DNA of 64,000 nt from DATLXU01 sp035575515 (GTDB lineage Bacteria > Acidobacteriota > Blastocatellia > UBA7656). Shown piece by piece: positions 43,380-52,071 of the stretch. The number at the start of each line of letters is the position of its first letter. Position 1 is the first letter of the stretch. The notes beneath the pieces were generated by a model, which saw nothing but the letters and a program-made list of their open reading frames with translations, was not told the origin of the DNA and did no database searches. Both the position numbers and the translations under genes were made by a program. The stretch lies in assembly GCA_035575515.1 (NCBI GenBank), contig DATLXU010000100.1, forward strand, positions 62,001-126,000, read 5' to 3'.

Positions 43380-43713
43380 AGTTTGGGAATCCTGAGCAGA
43401 TTAATGACGCGGGCAGATTATCATCAGACCCGGAAAATATCAATTGGACGATTTGCCGCGAAGCGATGACGCAATTAAAGGTTTGATTCGATTCCTGAAG
43501 GTAGACTTCGCGCTATTATTGATATGACAGGGTCGGTTATGAAACGAAGGTGAGCAAACGAGCTGCTATTAGTGGCCAATTGAACTTTGTCCGAAGCAGG
43601 ACGCGGCTTGAAACAATAAAATCCCTATTGACCAGCCGCGACCCTATAGCTGGTCAAAACTCGGACATCACACGAATGGCCGTTCGCCGTCTGACATTCC
43701 TGGGCCGAAGAGA
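43380..43713. other. 334-bp region upstream of the kinase with nested hairpins
   Basis: Contains a 9-bp perfect hairpin TTGACCAGC-12-GCTGGTCAA (43628-43657) inside a larger, imperfect inverted pair: GGCCA-9-TGTCCGA (43574-43594) facing TCGGACA-9-TGGCC (43661-43681). The region separates two minus-strand genes and may be the kinase 5' leader or a terminator for the small gene above. A 74-codon plus-strand frame over 43550-43774 is not supported. Confidence 0.4.
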
Positions 43714-43926
43714 TCACAGCTTCGTAATGCTTATCTCCTCTTCGGCTTCTTCTTTGAACCTCTTGAAGAAATAGACGGCAAAGCATATCAGCGCAACTAC
43801 GAGGAACGCGCCGCCTATTATCAAGTCGTTCTTAGGTGATCCTGGCGGTGTGCCCATGTATCGCAGAATGAACCAGGCTCCTGCGCCTATACCGGCCAAT
43901 CCTGCCAGCAACAGCAGTGCTTTCAT
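43714..43926 (-). CDS. Small two-helix membrane protein
   Basis: 70 residues. Two hydrophobic segments, ALLLLAGLAGIGAGAWFILR (3-22) and IIGGAFLVVALICFAVYFF (36-54), with a charged tail KRFKEEAEEEISITKL. GGAGAGG lies about 3-9 bases before the ATG. No recognised family. Possibly a membrane-anchored accessory factor. Confidence 0.65.
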   Translation of the reverse strand: MKALLLLAGLAGIGAGAWFILRYMGTPPGSPKNDLIIGGAFLVVALICFAVYFFKRFKEEAEEEISITKL

Positions 43927-44109
43927 GGCTCCTCTCCTTAAGTATTGAGAATTAAGCCTTACATAAAAGCTTCCAGTTACAGTGCGGATTTGCTGTGCCC
44001 TTGCGGATTCAATTATACACCAAAACTTTTTAAGTCAAGAGCCGTTCAGCGCATCTCGATCTTTTGGCCAATGCGAAGCGGGGACGCCGCGCAAGCATCT
44101 GCCGCCACG

Positions 44110-45090
44110 TCAACGCTGAAACAGCGATGCGCTGCGGATGTCTTGAATCATCTCGCAGGCAATCTCATAAACTTCATCCGTCGTGACGCGAGCGCGCGAG
44201 GCTGCCTGCGCAATTCGATGCGCAGGAGATGAAAGCGACGCCCGCGGCTCATCGGCTATTTCAAGCACAGGCGCGCGAAAGTATGCGGCCAGTCGCGCAA
44301 ATCCCGCGTCGTCCGTGATGACGAGGCTTGCGCGCGCAGCAGCAGCCGTTACCGTGAGCGCGCGAGGCTCGGCAAGCCTTATCGCACCCTGCGGCAAAAG
44401 CGCGCTCAGAGCATCAGTGAAAGTTTTGTCGCCCGGCTCATCCGCAACGACGATTCTCGCGCCGAAGTTATTCGCGAGCCTCGCGGCGATTTCGCCGAAA
44501 GACTCAACGGGCCAGCCACCCGCCGCGCCGCTTCCGTACAACAATACAATCGGCTCGCCCCCGCGCGACCCCTTACGAGCAAGCAGCTTTTCAAATTGCG
44601 CGTTCTCTTCTTCGGGCAGATCAAAGCCGAATCGCGCATCGTTCATCTCAAGCCCAAGCTGGCGGAGCACGCTTCGATACGCAGATTCATCATCGCGGCG
44701 CGCCGACTTCCCCGTAAAAATTTCGATAACGTGAGGCAGCCGCGATGGCGTAACGGTCCGCGCGCGCACAACCAGGCGCGCAATCACCTGAGTCTCGACG
44801 CGCGGCGCGAAATCCAGAACCGTGTCGAAATCCGAGCGCCGCGCTCGTTTCATCAATCGAAAGAGCCGCTTTAATCCGCCTCCGGTTTCCGGCGACTTAA
44901 TAACACCAAGCTCGATTGTTTCATCAACAAGCCCGCTCGCCGCCAGAAGCTCGCATAGGCCTTTCGATGTGGCAACAGCGATGAAGGCGCGAGGATAAGC
45001 AGCGCGAATCGCACGCATTGCAGGCAGTAAAGTCAGCGCCTGCCCGAATGGGGAGACGGCGATTGCCAGAATTGCGCGCGGCTCGTTCAT
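44110..45090 (-). CDS. Glycosyltransferase family 9 (heptosyltransferase-like)
   Basis: 326 residues. GT-B fold: N-domain ILAIAVSPFGQALTLLPAMR, the usual 'g-D-x-x-l-a-l-P-a' replaced by SPFGQALTLLPA; C-domain VLLYGSGAAGGWPVESFGEI, the nucleotide-sugar site of the family, then VITDDAGFARLAAYF. It should transfer a sugar to a membrane-associated acceptor in the cytoplasm (LPS core or similar). The catalytic Asp expected near residue 12 is not evident, which may lower confidence in the classical heptosyltransferase role. Confidence 0.75.
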   Translation of the reverse strand: MNEPRAILAIAVSPFGQALTLLPAMRAIRAAYPRAFIAVATSKGLCELLAASGLVDETIELGVIKSPETGGGLKRLFRLMKRARRSDFDTVLDFAPRVETQVIARLVVRARTVTPSRLPHVIEIFTGKSARRDDESAYRSVLRQLGLEMNDARFGFDLPEEENAQFEKLLARKGSRGGEPIVLLYGSGAAGGWPVESFGEIAARLANNFGARIVVADEPGDKTFTDALSALLPQGAIRLAEPRALTVTAAAARASLVITDDAGFARLAAYFRAPVLEIADEPRASLSSPAHRIAQAASRARVTTDEVYEIACEMIQDIRSASLFQR

Positions 45091-45094
45091 AAAA

Positions 45095-45129
45095 CAGTTG
45101 CCAGTTGTCAGCAGTCAGTTGTCAGTTGA
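45095..45129. repeat. Tandem heptamer array (CAGTTGT words)
   Basis: Five contiguous 7-base units: CAGTTGC, CAGTTGT, CAGCAGT, CAGTTGT, CAGTTGA (45095-45129). It begins 4 bases above the GT9 start codon on the minus strand. No inverted arm is seen nearby. Confidence 0.8.
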
Positions 45130-45181
45130 AATTATACAACCTGATCGTGTGGCGAGTCAGTTCGCGCGGATCGGACGGGCA

Positions 45182-45949
45182 TCAGATTTCAGCAAGCAGC
45201 TTCATCACCGCTTCCGTATCGCTCAAATCCTCAAGCAGCGCGTCGGGCGTGTGCTCTTTCAACTGCTCGACCGAATGAAAGCCCGTTGCGACGGCGACGA
45301 CTCGCGCGCCGAAATGGCGGGCGCAAGAGATATCGCGCGGCGTATCGCCCACGATAATGAACTGCTCAGGCGATAGCTGCTGGCCGAGATGCTCATTGAT
45401 ACGTTCAGCGGCGATTGCGGGCAGGTGGTCGCGCTCTTCGGCGTCGCTTCCGAACGCGCCGCGCCCTCTGAAGTATTGCCAGATGCCCGCGACGCTCAGT
45501 TTTGCTTCGGCAAGTTTTTCGACATTGCCTGTGAGCAGGCTCGTGACGAATCGTTCATCGCCGGCAAGCGCGTCAAGTAATTCTTTCACGCCCGCGCATA
45601 AACGATAAACCGGTCCCGTGCCAGCAAGCTCCCACAGCATCTCGACCATTCGCGCTTCCACAAGCGGCAGCCGCTCACGAATCTCTGCCGGACTGAAGCC
45701 TTCGTATTCCAACGCCTCGCGATAAATCGCCAGATCGGTCTTTCCCGCAAACTCGACTTCGGCAAGCCGCCCGCACGTCCCGAACACGTCAACAAGCAGC
45801 TCATTCATCCGCGCGCGATACTCAGGTCGCCGCACCGCTTTTATCAGCGTGCCGTCAATGTCGAACAGCACAACGCGAAGATCAGTAGGCGGTAGGCGGT
45901 AGGCAGTAGGCAGTTTTGTCGGAGATTGTCTGTGATTGTTCGATGCCAT
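45182..45949 (-). CDS. HAD-superfamily phosphatase (phosphoglycolate phosphatase-like)
   Basis: 255 residues. HAD motif I FDIDGTL with nucleophile Asp and acid Asp; motif II SLLTGN; motif III Lys in the cap-following helix; motif IV IIVGDTPRDISCARHF. Cap domain C1 type (about 45-120). Phosphoglycolate phosphatase is the commonest annotation, but the substrate is not fixed. The first 25 residues (SPTKLPTAYRLPPTDLR) are encoded by the left arm of a GTAGGCR heptamer array, so the ancestral start may have been a GTG at the VLFDIDG position. Confidence 0.82.
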   Translation of the reverse strand: MASNNHRQSPTKLPTAYRLPPTDLRVVLFDIDGTLIKAVRRPEYRARMNELLVDVFGTCGRLAEVEFAGKTDLAIYREALEYEGFSPAEIRERLPLVEARMVEMLWELAGTGPVYRLCAGVKELLDALAGDERFVTSLLTGNVEKLAEAKLSVAGIWQYFRGRGAFGSDAEERDHLPAIAAERINEHLGQQLSPEQFIIVGDTPRDISCARHFGARVVAVATGFHSVEQLKEHTPDALLEDLSDTEAVMKLLAEI

Positions 45950-46015
45950 TTTTAGCTTGAACTCGTTTGCAGAATAAACAGATTGCCTCGACTTATCATT
46001 AACCGCTGCCTACTG
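45885..46015. repeat. Heptamer array (GTAGGCR) with inverted arm, spanning a gene start
   Basis: Four contiguous heptamers GTAGGCG, GTAGGCG, GTAGGCA, GTAGGCA at 45885-45912 lie inside the HAD coding sequence. CAGTAGGCAG (45904-45913) is exactly complementary to CTGCCTACTG (46006-46015), on the other side of the HAD start codon, next to the ychF stop. Confidence 0.8.
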
Positions 46016-46017
46016 GT

Positions 46018-47076
46018 TTACACATTAAACCTGAAGTGAATGACGTCGCCGTCCTGCACGATGTAGTCTTTGCCTTCAAGCCTGAGCTTGCCCTGCTCGC
46101 GGCAACGAGCTTCGCTGCCGCAACTGATCAGGTCTTCAAAGCGGATGACTTCGGCGCGAATGAACCCGCGCTCAATGTCAGAGTGAATCGCGCCCGCCGC
46201 TTTCTGCGCGTAAGTGCCGCGCCTGATTGACCACGCACGGCATTCGTCTTCGCCCGCCGTGAGAAAGCTGATTAAATCCAGAAGCCCGTAAGCCGCGCGA
46301 ATGAAACGGTCGCGCGCGGGTTCGGTGATTCCTAAATCAGCGAGGAAATCGCGCTGCTCGTCGGGCGCAAGCTGTGCGATTTCCATTTCGACTTTTCCAG
46401 CCATCGCAATCAGCGGAACGTTTCTTGAGCTTGCAAGCTCGGCGATTTCCGCAGGCGGCTCGCTCGCGGCACGGTCTTCGCCGACGTTGAGCAATAGCAA
46501 CAGCGGCTTGAGACTCAAAAAGCGAAAGCCCGCCATCATCGTCAATTCTTCCGGCGCGAGGGCGAGATTGCGAAGCGGCGTTTCCGATTCCAACGCGTCT
46601 TTGAGTCGCTGCATCAACTCCGATTCGCGCGCCGAGTCTTTCTCTTTCTTGAGCCGGTTGATTCTATTTTCGACCTGCACGAGATCGGTTAGAACAAGCT
46701 CGTCATCAAATGCGCGGATGTCGCGCGCGGGGTCGGCTTCCTGCAACAGCATCGGGTTGTCGAACGCGCGCACGACGTGAACGAGCGCGTCAACGTCGCG
46801 CATGTGCTGAACGAGCTTCGGATCGAGTCCGGTTTCGGCGCGTTCGGTTTCTGCCTGCGGCCCGGCCACATCAACGAAGCTGATTTCGGCAAAAGTTTTT
46901 TTCTTCGGATTAAAAAGCTCTGCCAGCTTATCAACGCGTGCGTCCGGCACTTTGATAACGCCGATGTTTGCTTTTTCTTTCGCGCCGTAGCCGCCGACTT
47001 CTGCGGCAAGCCCCGTCAGCGTGTTGAAGATTGTCGTTTTGCCTGATCCTGCGAATCCTACAAGTCCTACTTTCAT
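46018..47076 (-). CDS. ychF: Obg-family ATPase/GTPase YchF
   Basis: 352 residues from ATG 47076; the frame extends 8 codons upstream through heptamer repeat sequence, so that start is rejected. P-loop GFAGSGKTTIFN (G1), switch II VDVAGPQ, the YchF-specific N-x-x-E (LLLNVGEDR) instead of NKxD, which favours ATP, and a C-terminal TGS domain (RGFIRAEVIRFEDLISCG) ending DVIHFRFNV. Universal protein linked to ribosome and stress physiology. Length is normal. Confidence 0.95.
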   Translation of the reverse strand: MKVGLVGFAGSGKTTIFNTLTGLAAEVGGYGAKEKANIGVIKVPDARVDKLAELFNPKKKTFAEISFVDVAGPQAETERAETGLDPKLVQHMRDVDALVHVVRAFDNPMLLQEADPARDIRAFDDELVLTDLVQVENRINRLKKEKDSARESELMQRLKDALESETPLRNLALAPEELTMMAGFRFLSLKPLLLLLNVGEDRAASEPPAEIAELASSRNVPLIAMAGKVEMEIAQLAPDEQRDFLADLGITEPARDRFIRAAYGLLDLISFLTAGEDECRAWSIRRGTYAQKAAGAIHSDIERGFIRAEVIRFEDLISCGSEARCREQGKLRLEGKDYIVQDGDVIHFRFNV

Positions 47077-47078
47077 TA

Positions 47079-47140
47079 TCTGTCCCTTGTCCTTTGTCAT
47101 TAATCTTTTGTTTCCCGGTGCAAATGGCCAATGACAAAGG
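47079..47140. repeat. Heptamer array with inverted arm between gpmI and ychF
   Basis: On the minus strand the leader of ychF reads GACAAAG, GACAAGG, GACAGAT (period 7). CCTTTGTCATT (47091-47101) is perfectly complementary to AATGACAAAGG (47130-47140), giving an 11-bp stem with a 28-base loop. The right arm ends 1 base before the gpmI stop codon. Confidence 0.8.
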
Positions 47141-47141
47141 G

Positions 47142-48689
47142 CTAAATTTCAATTCTCAAATCCTCGCCCGTCATCTGCGGCGGCTTCGGGAGTCCGAGCA
47201 ATCCGAGCATCGTCGGCGCAACATCGCGGAGCGAACCGCCTTCGCGCAACCTCCCACGATAATCGCCAATTAAAATAATCGGCACAGGATTGGTCGTGTG
47301 CGCGGTGAATATCTGACCTGTGACGGGGTCAATCATCTGTTCCGCGTTGCCGTGATCGGCTGTGATAATTACAGCGCCGCCCCGCGCACGAACCGCGTCA
47401 ACTACCCACGCTAGATAAGTGTCGAGCACTTCAATCGCCTTGATCGTAGCGTTCAAATCGCCCGTGTGGCCAACCATGTCTGCGTTCGCGTAATTCATTA
47501 TGATCGAATCGTAGCCGCCCGCTTCGATTCTTTTCAAAACCTCGTCGGTGATGCCGGGCGCGCTCATCTCAGGCTTCAAATCGTAAGTCGCAACCTTCGG
47601 CGACGGAATCAACACGCGGTCCTCGCCGGGAAATTCTGTTTCGACTCCGCCGTTGAAAAAGAAAGTCACGTGCGCGTACTTTTCAGTCTCGGCAATTCGG
47701 AGGTTCTTCAATCCGGCGTGCGCGTAAACGTCCGCCAGAATCTCGTCATGATGCTCAGGCCCGAACGCTACGGGGAGCGGAAACGTCCGATCGTATTGAG
47801 TCATGCAGGTGAATCGAATGCCCGGACGCGGCCCGCGATTGAAGAACGTGAAATCTTCTTCCGTCAGCGCGCGAGTAAGCTGCCGCGCGCGGTCGGCGCG
47901 AAAATTAAAAAAGATGACACTATCGCGATCCTGAATCGTCGCTACAGGTTTTTCAGTTTCATCAACGATGACTATCGGCTTGACGAATTCATCGGTCACG
48001 CCTTCCGAGTAAGATTCGCGTATCGCTGCAATCGCATCGCGGCGCGGGCGGCCTTCGCCGTAGCGGAGCAAACGATAAGCCTGCTCGGTGCGCTCCCACC
48101 TTTTGTCGCGGTCCATCGCATAATAACGCCCAACAATCGAAGCAATGCGGCCCACGCCATACTCATTCATCTTTTCCAGCAACTCTGCGACGTAGCCTGC
48201 GCCTGAATCCGGCGCAGTGTCTCGGCCATCGAGGAATGCGTGAACGAATACGCGCTCGACTTTTCGCTCCGCCGCCATGCGAAGCAGCGCGTAAAGATGC
48301 TCGTGCCACGAATGCACGCCGCCTTTCGAGACCAATCCCATGATATGCAACGACGAGCCATTGTTCTTCGTGTGATCCATCGCCGCGACCAATTCAGGGT
48401 TGCGGAAGAACTCGCCCGTCTCGATTGCGTAATCAATGCGCGAGATGTCCATGCGAACTATGCGGCCCGCGCCAATGTTAAGGTGGCCGACCTCGCTGTT
48501 TCCCATCTGCCCGGCCTGAAGGCCTACAGCTTTGCCCGACGCTTCAATCAGCGTGTTCGGGTAGCTCGCAAACCACTTATCAAAGTTCGGCGTGCGCGCG
48601 AGCGCAATCGCGTTGCCTTCGCGCTTGGGCGAATAACCGAACCCGTCAAGAACTATCAGCACGAGCGGCGTGTTCTTAACCTTAGTCAA
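47142..48689 (-). CDS. gpmI: 2,3-bisphosphoglycerate-independent phosphoglycerate mutase
   Basis: 515 residues. Glycolytic interconversion of 3- and 2-phosphoglycerate using two metal ions. VLIVLDGFGYSP supplies metal-binding Asp; MGNSEVGHLNIGAGRIV has the phosphorylated Ser; HAFLDGRDTAPDSG and RYYAMDRDKRW follow; the C-terminal phosphatase-like part has NYANADMVGHTGD and ITADHGNAEQ with remaining metal ligands. Normal length. Eno, the next glycolytic enzyme, is 2 kb away on the same strand. Confidence 0.97.
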   Translation of the reverse strand: MTKVKNTPLVLIVLDGFGYSPKREGNAIALARTPNFDKWFASYPNTLIEASGKAVGLQAGQMGNSEVGHLNIGAGRIVRMDISRIDYAIETGEFFRNPELVAAMDHTKNNGSSLHIMGLVSKGGVHSWHEHLYALLRMAAERKVERVFVHAFLDGRDTAPDSGAGYVAELLEKMNEYGVGRIASIVGRYYAMDRDKRWERTEQAYRLLRYGEGRPRRDAIAAIRESYSEGVTDEFVKPIVIVDETEKPVATIQDRDSVIFFNFRADRARQLTRALTEEDFTFFNRGPRPGIRFTCMTQYDRTFPLPVAFGPEHHDEILADVYAHAGLKNLRIAETEKYAHVTFFFNGGVETEFPGEDRVLIPSPKVATYDLKPEMSAPGITDEVLKRIEAGGYDSIIMNYANADMVGHTGDLNATIKAIEVLDTYLAWVVDAVRARGGAVIITADHGNAEQMIDPVTGQIFTAHTTNPVPIILIGDYRGRLREGGSLRDVAPTMLGLLGLPKPPQMTGEDLRIEI

Positions 48690-48726
48690 ATCTCAACCTC
48701 CTCTCACATCATAGCAGGGGCCAGGG

Positions 48727-48806
48727 AAGGATGAGGGATGAAACGACGCAGCGATAAATACGAAACAATCACCGCGTCGCCGCATCTCTTTTCATTCCTC
48801 ATCCTT
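48727..48806. repeat. GGATGAG-type array, 17-bp stem overlapping a stop codon
   Basis: 48727-48743 (AAGGATGAGGGATGAAA) pairs with 48790-48806 (TTTCATTCCTCATCCTT) over 17 bases with a single G-U. An inner CGACGC (48744-48749) / GCGTCG (48774-48779) continues the stem. The right arm overlaps the last codons and TGA of the methyltransferase gene (stop at 48799-48801). Confidence 0.75.
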
Positions 48807-49398
48807 TCTGCCCTGCCTTTACTACTTCAAGCTCGAAATAAATCTCCTTGCCGCGCATCACGGCGTTCAGATACTGCTCCCAGAATTTGCGTATGAATCG
48901 AAGCCGCGGAAAGCGATTGTCAAGATTGATCAAAAATTCCAGCCCGATGAGTTTCCATAGATTCAAGACCGTAACGCGGCAGACCTTCTGGCGAAAGTGA
49001 ACGTCGGTGTAGAAATCAAACACGGCGCGGTCTTCTGTCAGGTTGCGAAACGAGTAGCTGTTTATGTGATTGCGATGCGTCAGGTCAGTCGCAAAATCGG
49101 GATTCGTCCAGTGCGGCGCGACGAGTTTAATTATGCCGCCCGCCCTTGTGATGCGATGGAGTTCTGTCATTACGGCCATCGGGTCGCGCACGTGTTCGAT
49201 GACGTGGCGACCGATGACTTCATCGAACTGGTCATCAGCGAACGGATAGGGCAGATCGTCGAGATCGTGAATCACATCAGCAGCCGTTCGCGGGTTCACG
49301 TCCATTCCGATTGCGCCAGCGACTTTATTCGCGCCGCATCCGATGTCGAGCACGCGCCATTGCGCCGTCCTTGCTGGTGTGTTTGCAGGTTTCGCCAT
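48799..49398 (-). CDS. SAM-dependent methyltransferase
   Basis: 199 residues. Class I Rossmann methyltransferase: motif I VLDIGCGANKV (SAM glycine loop), DVIHDLDDLPYPF, IGRHVIEHVRDPMAVM and GGIIKLVAPHW. Substrate unknown; small-molecule or lipid methyltransferases share this pattern. Its ATG lies 2 bases after the rsgA stop on the same strand, so it is in that operon. The last codons and stop lie in repeat sequence, so the C-terminus may be altered. Confidence 0.8.
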   Translation of the reverse strand: MAKPANTPARTAQWRVLDIGCGANKVAGAIGMDVNPRTAADVIHDLDDLPYPFADDQFDEVIGRHVIEHVRDPMAVMTELHRITRAGGIIKLVAPHWTNPDFATDLTHRNHINSYSFRNLTEDRAVFDFYTDVHFRQKVCRVTVLNLWKLIGLEFLINLDNRFPRLRFIRKFWEQYLNAVMRGKEIYFELEVVKAGQKG

Positions 49399-49400
49399 CG

Positions 49401-50471
49401 CTATCGTTTGCGCTTTTTGATTTCCTTTGCCAGCTTGCCGAATTTGCGCTCGCGCTCTTTGCGCTCCATTCGAGTTTTGAAATCGTTGCGCGATTCAAGG
49501 TACTCAATCTCGCTCTGCATCTTCTTATAATTCTCCAATCGAGCCGGGTCGAGTATGCCTTCTTCGATTGCGGCTTTCACAGCGCAGTCAGGCTCGCGCT
49601 CGTGGCGGCAGTTGCTGAAATAGCAATCGCGCGCAATCGTCTCGATGTCGGCAAACGTGTCGGCCAATCCTTCGTCAACATCTAACAGTTGAAGCTCGCG
49701 CATGCCGGGCGTGTCGATCAGCAATCCGCCTTCGGGCAACACGATCAATTCTCGATGCCGAGTCGTGTGGCGACCGCGATCATCGCTTTGGCGCACTTCG
49801 CTGACCTTCTGGCGCTCGCGTCCGAGCAGGCGATTGATGAGCGTTGATTTGCCGACGCCGCTTGAGCCTAAAAACGCAGCCGTGACGCCCTGCCCCAGAT
49901 ATTGTTTCAAGGCTTCGAGTCCTTCCTCGCGCTTCGCGCTGATTGCATGGACGGGCAAGCCTTGCGATATTGATTCAACTTCGCGCACGCGCGCTTCGAG
50001 GTCGTCCGCGAGATCGGCTTTGTTCAAGATGATGACAGGATGCGCGCCGCTCTCTAACGCAAGCGCGAGGTATCGCTCGATTCTCCGCAGGTTGTAATCT
50101 TTATCAAGCCCCTGAACCAGGAAAATCACATCAACGTTTGTGGCGACTACTTGCTCGTCGGCTCCCTGACCTGCGGCTTTGCGAGAGAACTTGCTCGTTC
50201 GCGGAAGTATTGCGTGAATGAGAGCCTTCTTTTGATTTTCGAGCGGCGCAATCACAACCCAGTCGCCGACAGCCGGAAAGTCCTCGCGCCCGCCCGCCTG
50301 AAAACGCATGCGGCCCGTCACTTCGGCAAGCATCTCGCCGCTTTCAGTGAAGATGCGATAAAGCCCCTGATATTCGAGCGCGACGCGGCCAGTCCGGTAG
50401 CCTTCGTTGCGATAAGGCTCGAACTCCTTGTCGAAATGAGCATTCCAGCCGAGAGTCTTAAGGTCGTGCAT
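49401..50471 (-). CDS. rsgA: Ribosome small subunit-dependent GTPase A
   Basis: 356 residues. Circularly permuted GTPase: OB domain (40-100), then G4 LNKAD, G5 ISAK, G1 GSSGVGKSTLINRLLG and G3 DTPGMRE, in that permuted order. C-terminal zinc region CYFSNCRHEREPDC provides Cys/His ligands. Matures the 30S subunit. The basic Lys/Arg-rich tail (RKERERKFGKLAKEIKKRKR) is typical. Starts 3 bases from a heptamer array. Confidence 0.95.
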   Translation of the reverse strand: MHDLKTLGWNAHFDKEFEPYRNEGYRTGRVALEYQGLYRIFTESGEMLAEVTGRMRFQAGGREDFPAVGDWVVIAPLENQKKALIHAILPRTSKFSRKAAGQGADEQVVATNVDVIFLVQGLDKDYNLRRIERYLALALESGAHPVIILNKADLADDLEARVREVESISQGLPVHAISAKREEGLEALKQYLGQGVTAAFLGSSGVGKSTLINRLLGRERQKVSEVRQSDDRGRHTTRHRELIVLPEGGLLIDTPGMRELQLLDVDEGLADTFADIETIARDCYFSNCRHEREPDCAVKAAIEEGILDPARLENYKKMQSEIEYLESRNDFKTRMERKERERKFGKLAKEIKKRKR

Positions 50472-50474
50472 AAA

Positions 50475-50565
50475 CAGTTTTCAGTCTTCAGTTTCCGGCA
50501 ATTGGACAATCCAAACAGCGGTGAAGCGGTGACTGCCGCTCTGAAAACTGGAAACTGAAAGCTGT
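50475..50565. repeat. Heptamer array (CAGTTTT words) with inverted arm
   Basis: Left arm: CAGTTTT, CAGTCTT, CAGTTTC. Right arm on the minus strand: CAGCTTT, CAGTTTC, CAGTTTT. CAGTTTTCAG (50475-50484) is exactly complementary to CTGAAAACTG (50541-50550). It fills most of the eno-rsgA spacer. Confidence 0.8.
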
Positions 50566-50567
50566 CA

Positions 50568-51896
50568 TCACTTCTTCTCCGCCGCCTTGCGTTTCTCGAA
50601 TCGTTCGGCAACATGCGCGCTCGCGAACGCGCGAAAACCTGTGAAGCGGGCCGCGCTGCCTAGCTCTTCCTCGATGCGAAGCAACTGATTGTATTTCGCG
50701 ATTCGATCCGTTCGGCTTGCCGATCCTGTTTTGATTTGCCCCGCGTTTGCGGCAACAGCGAGGTCTGCGATGAATGTGTCTTCGGTTTCGCCCGAACGGT
50801 GCGAGATAACGCAGGTATAACCGTTCGTCTTCGCAAGTTCGATTGCGTCGAGCGTTTCCGTAAGCGAGCCGATTTGATTCACCTTGACGAGAATCGAATT
50901 CGCAACCTGTTCGCGGATGCCGCGCGAGAGATATTCAACGTTTGTTACGAATAAATCATCGCCGACTAACTGCACCTGCTCGCCAAGCTCGCGTGTGAGC
51001 GCGGCCCATCCTTTCCAATCAGATTCTGCAAGACCGTCTTCGATTGAAACTATCGGGTATTGACTGACCCAATCTTTGTAGAGCGCGACCATATCGGCGG
51101 CGCTTTTTCGCTCGCCGGTCGATTTTTTAAAGACGTAGCTGCCGTTTTCATAAAACTCGCTCGACGCAGGATCGAGCGCCAGCGCAATCTGCTCACCCGG
51201 CTTGTACCCGGCCTGGCGAATGGCTTCGAGTATTGTTTCAATTGCTTCGTCGTTCGATTTCAAATTCGGGGCGAAGCCGCCTTCGTCGCCGACCGTGGTT
51301 GAATGGCCTCGCTTCCTGAGCACACTTTTGAGCGAATGAAAAACTTCTACGCCTGCGCGCAATGCATCGGAAAAATTCGCGAAGCCAGCGGGCACGATCA
51401 TGAACTCCTGAAAGTCTACGTTGTTGTCGGCGTGCGCTCCGCCATTGAGTATGTTCATCAAAGGCACAGGCAAAGTCCGCGCTCCGACGCCGCCGAGATA
51501 AGCGTAGAGCGGAAGCCCAACGGCATCTGCGGCGGCCCGCGCGGTCGCAAGCGAAACCGCTAGTATCGCGTTCGCGCCGAGCTTGCGCTTGTTTGGAGTC
51601 GCGTCGGCTGCAATCATCGCAAGGTCAATGTCGGATTGCATCAGCGCGTCGCGGCCCGTGACGATTTTTGCAATCGTCGTGTTGATGTTGGCAACGGCTT
51701 TCGTCACGCCTTTGCCGAAGTATCGCTTCTTATCGTTGTCGCGCAACTCTAAAGCTTCGTTTTCGCCCGTTGACGCGCCCGAAGGCACAGCCGCGCGGCC
51801 AATGATGCCGCTCGCAAGCGTCACTTCGGCTTCAACCGTAGGGTTGCCGCGCGAATCAAGTATCTCTCTCGCGCTCACTCGCTCAATCGTTGTCAT
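50568..51896 (-). CDS. eno: Enolase
   Basis: 442 residues. Converts 2-phosphoglycerate to phosphoenolpyruvate. Start ARQILDSRGNPTVEAEV-type (SAREILDSRGNPTVE), catalytic Glu in GGAHADNNVDFQEFM, metal ligands SIEDGLAESDW and VGDDLFVTN, catalytic Lys in ILVKVNQIGSLTET, and SHRSGETEDTFIADLAV. Normal length with a short extra Lys-rich tail (RKAAEKK). Upstream of rsgA on the same strand. Confidence 0.98.
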   Translation of the reverse strand: MTTIERVSAREILDSRGNPTVEAEVTLASGIIGRAAVPSGASTGENEALELRDNDKKRYFGKGVTKAVANINTTIAKIVTGRDALMQSDIDLAMIAADATPNKRKLGANAILAVSLATARAAADAVGLPLYAYLGGVGARTLPVPLMNILNGGAHADNNVDFQEFMIVPAGFANFSDALRAGVEVFHSLKSVLRKRGHSTTVGDEGGFAPNLKSNDEAIETILEAIRQAGYKPGEQIALALDPASSEFYENGSYVFKKSTGERKSAADMVALYKDWVSQYPIVSIEDGLAESDWKGWAALTRELGEQVQLVGDDLFVTNVEYLSRGIREQVANSILVKVNQIGSLTETLDAIELAKTNGYTCVISHRSGETEDTFIADLAVAANAGQIKTGSASRTDRIAKYNQLLRIEEELGSAARFTGFRAFASAHVAERFEKRKAAEKK

Positions 51897-52071
51897 CGCC
51901 TCATCCTCGTTTCGTAAGTCATCTGTGATTTATTCCAGCCAGACTGCTTATGATAACCAAGTGAGTTTGAGTTTGCCACTGATTGAAGCTGCGCCAGCTT
52001 GCGCGAGCGGAAGGCCCGCCGCTATAGTTCATCATTAATTCGCCTCGCGATTTTTTTCATTGGTGACAGGT

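Noticed and set aside
43550..43774. 74-codon plus-strand frame
   Set aside because: Overlaps the convincing small membrane protein on the other strand and crosses hairpins.
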